Shown here: in pieces, positions 40,851 to 51,691 of the stretch
How positions within the stretch are numbered: position 1 is the stretch's first letter
Layout of the letters: each line of letters begins with the position of its first letter
Assembly (NCBI GenBank): GCA_033439685.1
Contig: JAUEDM010000010.1
Location: 62,001-126,000, forward strand
Source: Apodospora peruviana
Lineage: Eukaryota; Ascomycota; Sordariomycetes; Sordariales; Lasiosphaeriaceae
Direction of reading: 5' to 3'
Length of the DNA: 64,000 bases
Translations under genes and position numbers: made by a program
Notes under the pieces: generated by a model
What the model was told of the DNA's origin: nothing
Databases searched by the model: none
The model's input: the letters and a program-made list of their open reading frames with translations, nothing else

Positions 40851-41424
40851 GGTACTCAGCATTCGGGACTCGGTCTACATGACTAGAGCCTAGAACTGAC
40901 GAGACCCCGCGTACGTGCGGTGGTATGTTTGTAGGTTAGTCATATGGGCCCGCCGGGGTTGTGGTCCAGTTGAGAATATGCCACCGGCCGACTCATACCG
41001 CTTACGGAGCCGGCTGGACCTGTAGGCTGGAAATCCATGGAAGCAAGCCGTCTTCGGCCGGAGTTAGGGATCCACCCGGCTGGCATACGACATCGTCCAA
41101 AAGTCCATGCTTCCGGGAACCATGGATGGCAAACGCTCGTCACCAGCTATCAGCTACATGTAACTCGAACAAGTTTTGATAAAGCCTTATTACCTAGGTA
41201 GCTAGTTCTAGTAGCTGTTACGGCCCGGGGTACCAGATCCCATGTTGGGGGTCACAAAGAATGTCTTCTCCTTTTTCGTCACAAGCAGCCTGCCTATTCC
41301 GCTTGCATTCGACAAAACCGAAAATTCTCTGGAGTAAACAACAATAGCCGTGCGCATTGTAGATGATCGAGCTCAACTCTATGTACATCCACTCCCCATA
41401 AGTGCGCTGCACCTAATGCCCAAC

Positions 41425-42571
41425 TTAAATTCCCCTGCCATGGCCCTGGTTCAGAACCTCATCATACTTCCTGCTCGAAAAGGACAAAGGACTTCCACCC
41501 CGCCCAACACCGGCAGCACCACTTACACCACTTAATGGCGTGATATCCTCAGCCCCAGAATGCTGATACACCTCCACGGTAGGATGATACCCCTTGATCC
41601 CACCACCATCTTCATCCTGTCGAGACCGATGCTGCGAGTCTTGATACCCCTGACTCTGATTTATCGTACTCCCGCCACTGGTAATCGTCCCAGCATACCT
41701 ACTTCTCGCATCATGATCCCTCTCCCCCCTCGCTCTCTCCTGCATGTCTACACCGCCTCCCCATAACTCTCCGGGGGGATTGTACTCCGGCTGACCAAGC
41801 TCCGCAAATGGCGTCGGTGCCCTGTTATACGGCCATCTCCCCTTCTTCGCTTCCGCGTCAGCAAAGACCGTCTCGCTCGTCACATCATCGTTCTGATGCT
41901 TGGGATTGCCGGATCCCGCCCCCTTTCGGTTCCGTTGTGTCTGCTGCCGCCTCCCGATCCGGAACATGCAGTACCCAAACAGACCCAGAAGCAGCAGCAC
42001 GCCGGCGCCGATGCCTGCACCAATGCCGGCTTTTGCAGCTGTGCTGAGACCTCCTGCTCCTCCTCCGGATGCGGCGGTGAGTGTCGGCATAGCAATTGTG
42101 GTGTTCGTCGCTGTAGCTGATGACGTAGGACTAGTGGTAGTTGATGTCTAATGATTTGTTAGCACGAAATGAATCATCGTCAAATGACTGGATCAATAAG
42201 CCACTTACACTTGTACTCGAAGTGCTACCGCTTGGCGGAGGCGGCGCAGGGAACTGAAACCGCGGCGAGTAGTCGGTGCTGACACCGTCCTCGATCTGGA
42301 GCTCGTACCCGTCCGCTTCTAGCAAAATCGGCGGCGTCCACGTGTATTGGGTGCCGGAGAGCCCGGAGGCAATCACCGTGACCGGTTGGAGGTCCACGTC
42401 TGGCCCATTCATTAGAGTCAGCGTGACGGGGCCTCGGTTTCCTTCCCATGTGATGGTGAAGGGCTCATTTGGTTGCATCGCGTATTCGTCGTTTGTGAAT
42501 GTGACTGCCGCGCGGGCGTGGGTTGCCAGTCGTAGAAGGAATAGGATGGTTATTATTATTATGTTTGTTGA

Positions 42572-42604
<33 letters not shown>

Positions 42605-42655
42605 GAGGGGTTTGGATCTGTAAAGGGAGGAGCTTTGGCCCGGGCTTGTCGCCAT
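41425..42655 (-). CDS. Kre9/Knh1-like N-domain, single-pass membrane protein, 389 aa
   Basis: Exons 42655-42209 and 42147-41425 join in phase (1170 nt); the intron has GTAAGT, GCTAACA and ATTAG. A threonine run from a GTT/AAC microsatellite precedes a hydrophobic signal (IIIITILFLLRLATHARA). The ectodomain has EPFTITWEGNRGPVTLTLMN and GLSGTQYTWTPP, characteristic of the yeast cell-wall beta-glucan synthesis KRE9/KNH1 N-terminal family (PF10342). A Ser/Thr-rich stalk follows. Then comes one transmembrane helix (AGIGAGIGAGVLLLLGLFGY) with a basic stop-transfer RIGRRQQTQR and a 120-residue cytoplasmic tail. This layout fits fungal wall-associated membrane proteins. Function beyond that is not known. 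Confidence 0.85.
42555..42603. repeat. (GTT)n microsatellite in coding sequence
   Basis: About eleven GTT units (AAC/ACA on the coding strand) encode the poly-threonine before the signal sequence of the Kre9-like protein. A (CGT)n run follows at 42664-42679. Confidence 0.9.
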
Positions 42656-44009
42656 CGTTGGTGTCGTCGTCGTCGTCGTTAATCGCTTTTGTTCTGCAGG
42701 TAATAGTCAGGCAAGTGGTGGATCATGTCACCGACAGTCCATTTTGGAGACTACAGGTCAAACAAGAAATAAAGGATGGGATAGGAGAAATGAAGAATGA
42801 AAGGGGGGATGAGAGTGGTGAATAGGAGAGAAGTAGAAAATAATTCCAGTCACTTTTCATGCATGAGCATGCGAAATCAGCTGCGCCGTGATTAGACAGA
42901 TTATGCCCAATCTGAAGATCGATTCCCTCCCGTTTCTGACAAAACCCTCTTCCCAAGCTTCCTGGTCTGTCTGCATGCAACCATCAGGGTCTTCCACCTG
43001 ATGAACTGACTGCCGGAACCAAGCATCCTCGTTGCCAAGATCTGCCTGCTTGGGACGGTGATTGGGGAGACATCTCGACGTGTGGCGCACCGTTGTATCC
43101 AATCGTCGACCGTTGGATATGTCGGCCTTCGGAGATGGGTTCAGCCACACGGAGGATACCGTCGAATGGCTTCCCGCGTGTGCAAGACACGCGGGTGCTT
43201 TCTCTGGGTCTGGAACGCTGGGAGCAGCCAGTCAGGATATTTGAGAGACCCGTACCAGACAGTTGGACTGCTTGGTATGGCTGTACAGCATTTGGTTCAG
43301 TGCTGAGTGAAGGTAGAGTGGTGTCTCATCTCTAGCGCTTGGACAGTTGCCATTTCTAATAATCTAAGGTAACTACTTGAGACGCTTATCTCAAGTCAGC
43401 ACTGTTATTACGGATAAAGCTGCGACAACGCCAAGGGTTGATGTATAATCACTTGCAAAGCTTTTCAACCAATAATGTCTAGTCCTGGCCGTGCGTGCTA
43501 TGTGCTCTCGCAGCTGACAAACGTCGGTTCCGTAGAAAGTCGAGACGTTCCCTACATCCTGTGCCTCATTGTGCCATGGTCGGCTGTTGTCTCTTGCGGA
43601 TTGCCTACCGGCAGGTGAGCAGCCGTGATGACCACTGCCAAGGATTCTAGGATGATATCATGATTATTTACTTCCCGTCAAGATTTAGTGGAAGATGTTG
43701 AGCAGATCTGTTTGTGCATATAGGAGTATCACAGGACGAAAGGCATAGAGAGAATATAATCACAGCATATTTGGCATCGGGACGGGCAGCACTGTCCAGA
43801 AGTTTTCGCCCCCACCTCCATTACTAAGGTCCTACAGCGATCTGTCGAATACACCCTCTATCACTTTACATAGATAAACATTCATTTACACAAGTACCAA
43901 TCGGTCCGCCCCTCATACTTCTATGATGTGTTTGGAAACGTTTGTACTACTCCCCCAGGCATCCATCTCAATAACCCACTATGCCTCGTTCAATATCTTG
44001 CTGCACGGC
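42656..44009. other. Intergenic region without a supported gene
   Basis: Short open frames on both strands at 42723-43335 overlap each other and show no domain. I see no conserved feature. Confidence 0.5.
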
Positions 44010-44290
44010 TGACGAGAAGGATCCTGAGCTGGCTGATGGACGTGGAAAGATTGCCAATGTACAATCTGGCAAGGAAGCTAGAGTTGGAGTCGGCGGTTTA
44101 AGACCCCCTCCACCGAAGGCCAGGAGGCCTTCTTCTTTTGTATTCACAGGCTCAGTCACTAATGTGTTCCTTGATTGTCGGTGCCGGCTTTTCACCCGAC
44201 CCGTGAGGGTGCGGTTTTCCTGTACAGTAAATAGTTTGAGGGTCCCACACGCCTAAGCGCATAGCGGTGTATGAATAATAATATTCTTCG
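44010..44290 (+). mobile_element. LINE 3'-end fragment, same family as 23322-23830
   Basis: The frame reads GKEARVGVGGLRPPPPKARR and ends FSCTVNSLRVPHA, near-identical to the end of the fragment at 23 kb. It is followed by CCTAAGCGCATAGCGGTGTA and a TGAATAATAATATT tail. Only the last few hundred bases of the element are present. Confidence 0.75.
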
Positions 44291-44367
44291 ATTTATTTTG
44301 CCTTGTCTGTATTCCTTTATTGTATACCCAGGGACTTCTGTATCTTGATCAGTTCGATATGCTCTAG

Positions 44368-44610
44368 TTACATGCAGCAATTCAGATCACATCCTGAACA
44401 GTCACAGTCCCCACAGTCGCAGTCACCACAGCAGCTGCAACAGTTCTCGCAGCACCGGTCACAGTCACATAAACCAGCACTTGCCCCTAGAGTGGCACCT
44501 GCAGCTAGGCCGGTACCAGCACCCGGCGAATATTTCATTTGGTTGTTCTTCTGGTAAACCGGAACCTGTCCTGGCTGGGCTGGCTGAGTGCCAGTGGCGG
44601 CTGTCTCCAT
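44368..44610 (-). CDS. 80-aa protein with 15-cysteine C-terminal tail
   Basis: A single exon starts METAATGTQPAQPGQVPVYQ. The first half is Q/P/G-rich and has no signal peptide. A short G/A-rich hydrophobic stretch (GTGLAAGATLGASAGL) is followed by a 32-residue tail with 15 cysteines in CDC, CC, SCCGDC and CDCGDC arrangements, ending NCCM. A cytosolic proline-rich head, small hydrophobic segment and Cys-rich end resemble CYSTM-type tail-anchored proteins; the spacing also recalls metal-binding peptides. The alternation of D/G and C suggests selection, but no other exon or homologue is visible here. Confidence 0.6.
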   Translation of the reverse strand: METAATGTQPAQPGQVPVYQKNNQMKYSPGAGTGLAAGATLGASAGLCDCDRCCENCCSCCGDCDCGDCDCSGCDLNCCM

Positions 44611-45677
44611 CTTGTTCGACTGTTTACTAGTAGTCAGAACGCTTAATCGAAAGCTGAGTGAATGTCAGTACTTCCGGCCAGAACGGAGAAGATTGTGCAA
44701 CTCACGGGCTTTGGAGAATCGCTGTAGGCAATGTAAACGTGTATGTATCAGTGGCAGAGAGGGCTCGCAGTATACCGCTTGAAAAAAGGATTATAAATGG
44801 ACAAGAAAACAGATAGGGCAGTTAGTTTTATCCAACCAGGTACTGAGCTCCTGCTGGCAAGCGGCGCGTTATAATTTTGAGCCGGGGAAATGCACAAGAA
44901 GTCATAAGCAGCAGCAGCACTGCCCCATCAATTGACCCTTCTCGGGCTCGCACTACAGAATCCCCCGAGAGGATCGACAACGTCCATGGTACCCTGTCAA
45001 GGGTCATAAGTTGCCAGTGACGTAAACGCGCCACAGGACAATACATGGTCCCTAAGGACGGCCAAACGACCTGGCTATAGGCCTCCATAAAGAGAATTGG
45101 AGCTGATAGCTAACAATAGTCGATTTGTGGATAGAGTATTATTGTAAACAATTCCTCCTTTAAGATGAGCTGGGATAACAAATATAAACAGAAAATAGGC
45201 CCAAGAAGATCTGAAGAGTAAAGGAGAGGGAGGGTTTGTATCATTTGCTGCTACCTATGTGTATAATATAAACTAATACGCCACGGATTACACTGCGACC
45301 AATACTGGGGTTTAGTCTGGGAAGCCGGAGAACTCGAAGCTGTTAGGGAGATCGGCGCTCGGGCATCTATAGACAGGGGAAGAAGCTTGATAGATGACAT
45401 GAATTGCACCCTTCCAACCTTTACGTTGATGGGGGGGTGAGAATGGCCTGTCTGATGCGGTCACTCATCAAACTCCATGTGTGCAATGACGGCCCGAGAT
45501 GGTCGTTTCTTCGCCCTCCGCGAGACAGCTAAGATAATGCCATCGACAATATCTGGACCAGTCTGATAAGTTAAATTGAACTCGATGCTACTAATTATTA
45601 CGATTATTGTAACCTCCCTTTGGGGTCAAAGTAAACGCATAGGCCTTCAGCTAGTACCCATCCTTTGTCATACGGTA
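44611..45677. other. Intergenic region without a supported gene
   Basis: Only short frames; nothing recognised. Contains the probable promoter of the Cys-rich gene and the 3' flank of the gene at 45678. Confidence 0.5.
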
Positions 45678-46412
45678 TTAATTCCAATCCATCCCAGCAA
45701 CATCATCATAACACCTCACCTCCTGCGCAAAGTCGTGACTAGAAAACGCGTTCTCGGGCAAATCGTTTAGCGTGGCGCACTGCGGAACCAGATTCACCGC
45801 TACGCAGCCTTCCGGGATGACGATATGACTCCCCGTGCTGTCCCTCGTAGCCTGCACCCAGTTCACCACATTGAACCTGTAATTCGTCCGAGCGTAGTAC
45901 GGGATCGTCGAGTTGGGACACACAACAAACGTCGACTCAACCACATCGCTCAGGATCGTCAGATACGAAAGCGGCTCGTAGAGTCTCGTGAGCCGAGTCC
46001 CCCCTCCGCTCGCCCCGCCGTTCACGTGGATCGGTTTCCCTTTTTCGTCTGTCTGGTTCTGCTGCTCAGGAAATTGGTAGGTTACCCCGGCGGGAAACGG
46101 GGGCGTGCCGATGTCCGTCAGGATGCCGATGCGCTGGTTGGCGATGTCGGAAAATGTACCGTTTTGGTAGAAGACGGATCCCGACGATGTTGAGGCGACG
46201 GCGCGGTTGTAAGGGGGCCCGACGTGTGCGAGTTGCACGAAGGAGCCGTGGACCGGTGGCGTGTAGGTGTCTTTGGTTCGGTCGGTGACGTTGACGACCA
46301 GCTGGAAGCCGTTAGAGGAGGAGTATTTGGGGATGCACTCGGCAGCTGATGTGACTCCCAAAAGGCATAGGGCCACCAGAGTGGTGGAGAGGTGGGTCAT
46401 GATGTGCATCAT
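45678..46412 (-). CDS. Secreted protein of unknown function, 244 aa
   Basis: A single exon. The N-terminus MMHIMTHLSTTLVALCLLGV, then TSAAECIP, is a clear signal peptide; translation may begin at the first or the fourth codon-region Met. The mature part has a GFQLVVNVTD segment, several N-glycosylation sequons (NVT, NGT, NQT, NST), and VNWVQATRDSTGSHIVIPEG near the C-terminus. This matches the layout of secreted fungal proteins of the DUF7907 type, with short beta-strands and few cysteines. No catalytic motif is visible. A T9 run and TATAAA (about 46510) lie upstream. Confidence 0.75.
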   Translation of the reverse strand: MMHIMTHLSTTLVALCLLGVTSAAECIPKYSSSNGFQLVVNVTDRTKDTYTPPVHGSFVQLAHVGPPYNRAVASTSSGSVFYQNGTFSDIANQRIGILTDIGTPPFPAGVTYQFPEQQNQTDEKGKPIHVNGGASGGGTRLTRLYEPLSYLTILSDVVESTFVVCPNSTIPYYARTNYRFNVVNWVQATRDSTGSHIVIPEGCVAVNLVPQCATLNDLPENAFSSHDFAQEVRCYDDVAGMDWN

Positions 46413-49400
46413 TTTATTGTTGTAGGATGTTTTACTTGCGTTTTTTTTTTATGCCGTTGACGTTGTCGGTAGAAATGGTAGCTGATAATTATTGCATCTC
46501 ACCACGGGGTTTATATAAAACGACAGAATGATCTTGATGTCATTGTGTCTTTGTTTTGCTTCTCGTGTCCACCAAAAAGTGGAAAGTGGCGATGATCATT
46601 GCCATTAATATCTGTTAGTGCACCTTGGTCAGCAAATTGGGGGTATTATTCCATCAGCAAATACGAACTTAGGTCAGGCAGAGCTTATGGCCGTATATAC
46701 TAAGTCCGGGTATTGATATGCTGGTAATGTAACGATGAGGAGGTCTCGTGCCGGCTTGTCATACCTTATGTCTTGTCGTGTGCTATAATACCACTTCGTT
46801 TCTGCAGACTGCCTAGGTACCTACAGTCAAGCAGCGGGGTCACCGTCCGGTTAAATAACGAGGCGAGTTGCTGACTACTTTACCTACCTAGACTACTGGT
46901 TAATGTGTCTGTAAGGCGAGAGGCTCGCTCGTGTTGTATAGTAGCATGCTCTCGTAAGCCTAAATCGAGTTGGGTATAGTACGGCGATAGAGTTTGGATA
47001 GGACTGACTGCAGAGATGGCGATACACATGCAGCTGGTGGTCAGTTTGTGCTGCATTTCCCTGGCATTTAGAGAATCTGTAAGCTCCTGTTGCTCTTGGT
47101 CGTTTGAGAAATCAACATCCTTAGGTCGCCCTTAGCTCGTATACGGTATTGCTCTGGTCACGGGGGCCTGGTAAATGCGCCCGACATTTGCTACATCGTC
47201 AGAACCATGATGGATGATCACAGTTTCGTTATTACCATATGTCTTGCTGCTGCTTGGCGACTTCTTTGTGGTGAACCATATCCTATGAATGCTTTCCCAA
47301 GGTGGTCAGCCAGGGAAACTCATGTCGCGTTCTCCACTGGATAGAAAGCTGCAATTATATGTTGGAATATAAACTCTGGGATGGTACAAGCCTTGTCTCA
47401 AGATTCCCGAGTGTGGACCCTTTAGCAATCTTGACTCCCTACCTTCGGAACTGAGTTTCAGTGCTCGGCTGGCGTTCGGTGTACCTTAGGTTCATCTTCG
47501 TTTGCCAGTGGTACTGGGTGTCGTTGGTTATAGCGATGCTACTCGTTTTGATTTAGGCGAGAGAGGTTGGTATTGACTTCGGGTTCTGGTAACTATTTTG
47601 ATCTTTCGGGTCCATATAATGAATGAAGGTGTGGTCGATAACACTAATTCGACTTAGTAGAGTCTCATGTATCATTATTTGTCATGAGGGCTTCTTGAAA
47701 GAAATTAACTTTCTGAAAAGCAGCTAGTCTAGCCTTTGCTTGCATTCTAAGGGAGCAACCTGGAAAGAATGGCATTGAAGCTTTAACCAGTATGCAGAAA
47801 ATCAAGTTAGGAAGGTATCATTGCCTGACTTACACGCGTTATCAGCTACGGTATTTAGAACTCGAGGCTTATATCCGCCTCAACCTTCCCCATTTCGACT
47901 CACATCCCCTTCGGCCGTGAATGCCATGCTGAGCAGGTGTTTCTTTTGCCTCAACACTGTGTATCCGGACTGGCGTGTGTGGTTTGTAATCCGGAACATA
48001 GAAAGGTATCACATTCGCCGAGCTTATGCTCTGTATTTGGTGCTATGGTGGCGCCGACTCCGCTAGAGTCTCACAGTGGATATCGTGGGTCACGGTTTCA
48101 AGAGACCTGAGGAAGTGCAACCGCTTTTAGGCAACTTCCTTCAAATTCTAGCCCTTGAATGGGACAGCTCCGATGGCCACCGCCACTCCTTATTTTATCA
48201 GCATTGTCTATCTCCGGCTTGACATACTGGGAAAGTGCAACCTCAGCGATACCCGAGGTCGGGAATGACTTGGCTCCGTGGGAGAGAGGAATATAAATGA
48301 AGGGAAACGAACGTCACTGCCTGCGTGTGTGGCGTGACGTTGTGTGACTGCCATGTGAATACGAAGACTGGAACTGGTTTCTGGAAGGCGCCACTCCCGT
48401 CCCTGTACACTGCACATATGCGAATCATCGCTTGCAAACGGCTCTCGGGGCACACGGCACCGGGCAAAAACAACCTGCCCACACCATCCGTCGGGCTAGA
48501 TCTCGCCCGTCCCGTCCATCCAATGTTCACGAGCTTGTGCTGCCAGAGCAGGTAAGAAAGCCGACAAGTACATCTGTTTATTAACCCGAGACGGATGATG
48601 GGTCCCAACGATTGCCAGGTAGCATAAGAGGCGCTCGCATAAAGTGTTTATTTATGGGGAACCTCTTATACCCGGGGGGCGCGCGGCTTTAGATCATGGC
48701 GGTAAATATAGTATATCTAGATATATATCATTATCCATGGATGTTAAAAACTCCGTAAGCGCTGCTATTCTTCCGCGAACCCAACTTTTTACCTATGTTA
48801 TGCGTTCTGCGTTCAACAAAAGAGGCACAGCCGAACACGTGGGCCGCCGTTGTAATGCACTGCGTTGTTTGTCCTCCCTCTTAGGAGGGGAAAGGATTGG
48901 CGAGGCCTCCCCTTCCCCTGCGTTAATCAGGCTTCACTGCGTGTGTTTGCTTCCATGTAACCAGACGCAATCTTCCAGGTCTTCCAATCGGACTTCAAAA
49001 CTCACGTTTGTGCCTCGCGAGTGAGAGAAAAATCTCTGGCAAGTTGGGATACGGATAGGAGTTTTGTATTTCCCCATCAGGCAGGAGCGCCAAGATCGTT
49101 AAACGGCTCTTTCGAGATGTCGCGCATTGATTTGTTCGCGCTGCGGTTGATCTGCCGTGGGGTAGGGGGTCAGAACGTGCCGCCCCTTGCCGAGCATTCC
49201 ACATTGGGCAGGCCGCTTGGCAGCCACACATGTCGGTGGGAAACCTTGCAGGAATGACGGAATGCTGTTTCTCTAAATTCTAGCGGGCGAGAGACGGAGC
49301 GAGAGACTTAGACCGAATGTTTTAGGTTGAGACAGAGTATGGAAAAGTGAAAATGAAGAAAAGAAACACGACTGGAGTTGACGCGTCGTCCGCTTCATGC

Positions 49401-49871
49401 CACGACGTGGGAATGCTGCAAGACAGGCGGCTCTTCCAGTGGATGACAAGTCGAACTCCTCCGATGGTTGGCTGTGCGGTACCTGCGCGGCGAAGCTTGG
49501 GAAAGGGCGGGGAAGCTAATGCATCATTAGAGCTTAATTCTATCAAATTAAGGTTGAAGGTGGTTGAACGGTTGAAATCTCGCCCTTCACTCCTGCCTTC
49601 CAGGTTTGTGCTGCCTCTTTCCTTCCCCCTTCGTGGGTACCCGACACACCTCGAGATTGTCCCTCCGTCTTCCGGCCGCCAGCTTCTCCCTCCGACCCAC
49701 CAAACCTGAACATCATTTATTACCTAGGATCCGCCCCGGAAACCTGGACGAGAGAAGCTGGCCCGAGGACTTTATCCACCCCTCTCCCCTCCCCTCCCAC
49801 AGTCCGCACACTCACTTGACGGCACATCCAGTTCTTTGGACAGTGCCACGGGCTGTTGACTACACACGACA
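46413..49871. other. Long gene-free region (3.4 kb)
   Basis: No frame on either strand shows a recognisable domain. The sequence has scattered TACCTAGG-type motifs and rather even base composition. It separates the accessory part from the protease gene, and its last 200 bases are pyrimidine-rich (CCCCTCTCCCCTCCCCTCCC), typical of a fungal promoter. Confidence 0.5.
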
Positions 49872-51691
49872 ATGAAGCTATACTCCCTACTATTCACGGC
49901 CGCCGCGTCGGCTCGCGTCATGGACAGCTTGACCGCCGTGCCAAAGGACTGGAAAGAGCTCCGACACGCGTCACCGGACGATCACATCTTGCTTCGCATT
50001 GCCCTAAAACAGCAGCATGCCGCTGCGTTGGAACAGGCGGTCCTCGAAATGTCCACGCCGGGGCACCCGAACTACGGCATGCACATGACCCGCGATGAGC
50101 TCCGGTCCTTTACCGCTCCGTCGAAGGAGGCAACTTCCGTGGTCACCGCTTGGCTCCAACGGCACGCCATCGAGCACTCGATCGACAACGATTGGATCTC
50201 GTTCACCACCACAGTTGACAAGGCCAACAGCCTCCTCAACACGAGCTTTGAGTGGTACGAGTACAGCGGAGGTGGCGGTCCCATGCTCCGGACACTGTCG
50301 TACACCGTGCCCGACGAAGTAGCCGCCCACATCGACCTTGTGCAGCCCACAACTCGGTTCGGCCAGCTGGGCGCCAAGAAGTCGACAATCTTCGACATGC
50401 ACAAAATCGACGAGGAAGAAGTTGCCACAAAGGCCGGATTTGCCGTCAAGGGCACCGCGGCCGAGGAATCAGCGGCCAGCTGCAGCCCCTACATCACCCC
50501 TGCGTGCCTAAGATCGCTGTACAACATCAACTACAAACCGTCAGCGTCAGCGGATAACAAGGTCGCCTTCTGCTCTTACCTCGAAGAGTATGCCCGGTAC
50601 TCCGACCTCCAAAGATTCGAGCAAACCCTCGTGCCCGAAGCCGTTGGCCAGAACTTTTCGGTTGAACTGGTCAACGGTGGCTTGAACGACCAAAAGAGCT
50701 CAAGCGACAGTGGTATGTGACTTTCCCCAAGACCCACCAAACCCAAAGATCCTAACTCGACGTAGGCGAGGCAAACCTCGACATCCAGTATATCCTCGGG
50801 ACCAGCTACCCGATCCCCATTGTGGAATACAGCACAGGTGGCCGGGGTCCTCTGGTGCCTACGAGAGACCAGCCTAGACCGCCAGGATCCAACGAGCCGT
50901 ATTTCGAATTCTTGACGTATATCCTAGCACAACCCGACTCCCACCTGCCCCAGACCATGTCGACATCATACGGCGAGGAGGAGCAGTCGGTGCCCCAAGA
51001 ATATGCCGTTAAGGTCTGCAACATGTTCATGCAGCTCGGCGCACGTGGCGTGTCGGTTCTCTTCTCGTCCGGCGACTCTGGTCCAGGCAACTCGTGTGTT
51101 AGAAACACCAACAACGCCACCTTTTTCGAGCCGACCTTCCCCGCAGGATGCCCCTACGTCACCTCGGTCGGCGCGACTACTGGTCAAAACCCCGAGCGTG
51201 CTGTGGGATTTTCCAGCGGAGGCTTCAGCATCTACCACGCGCAGCCGAGCTACCAGAGCGCGGCCGTGGAGCCGTACCTTAAGAGCATCGGAACCACGTA
51301 CGCGGCCTACTTCAACAGATCCGGCCGCGCGATCCCGGATGTCGCTGCGCAGGGGGTTAACTTCCAGGTGTATGACAAGGGGTACTCGGCCTCTCTGTCG
51401 GGCACGAGCGCCTCGTCGCCTGTGTTTGCGGGCATCGTGGCACTCTTGAACGCGGCCCGCAAGAGCCAGGGCCAACCGGTGCTGGGCTTTTTGAATCCAT
51501 GGTTGTACAACAATACGGATCTGTTCACCGACGTGACGACGGGGTATGGTAGTGGCTGCACCTCGAACAGGGAATTGAGGTCGGGCGCTCGGTGGAATGC
51601 GACGGCGGGATGGGATCCGGTGACGGGGCTTGGGACGCCCAAGTTCGACAAGATGCTCGCGGCTGCGGCGCCGGGGGTAGCGAATGCTTAA
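49872..51691 (+). CDS. Sedolisin-family (S53) tripeptidyl-peptidase-like protease, 588 aa
   Basis: Exons 49872-50712 and 50766-51691 join in phase; the intron has GTATGT, CTAAC and CGTAG. A signal peptide (MKLYSLLFTAAASA) precedes a Pro-kumamolisin-type propeptide (residues 20-190, with LRIALKQQHAAALEQAVLEM). The catalytic domain holds the S53 triad: Glu and Asp in GEANLDIQY (residues 282 and 286) and Ser in SGTSASSP (about 493), with the oxyanion Asp in SSGDSG. The calcium-site region (TDVTTGYGSG, WDPVTGLG) is at the end. All residues are present, so this should be an active secreted acid protease releasing tripeptides from protein N-termini. Confidence 0.95.

Larger units (their letters stand above)
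38997..41424. other. Gene-poor region
   Basis: Contains a (TG)n run near 39120-39140, GGTACC-rich sequence, a possible small zinc-knuckle relic (39985-40327) and an LTR-like remnant (40596-40850). No intact gene is supported. Confidence 0.5.

Noticed and set aside
48243..48608. 121-codon minus-strand frame
   Set aside because: Mirrored by an equally open plus-strand frame and without any domain.
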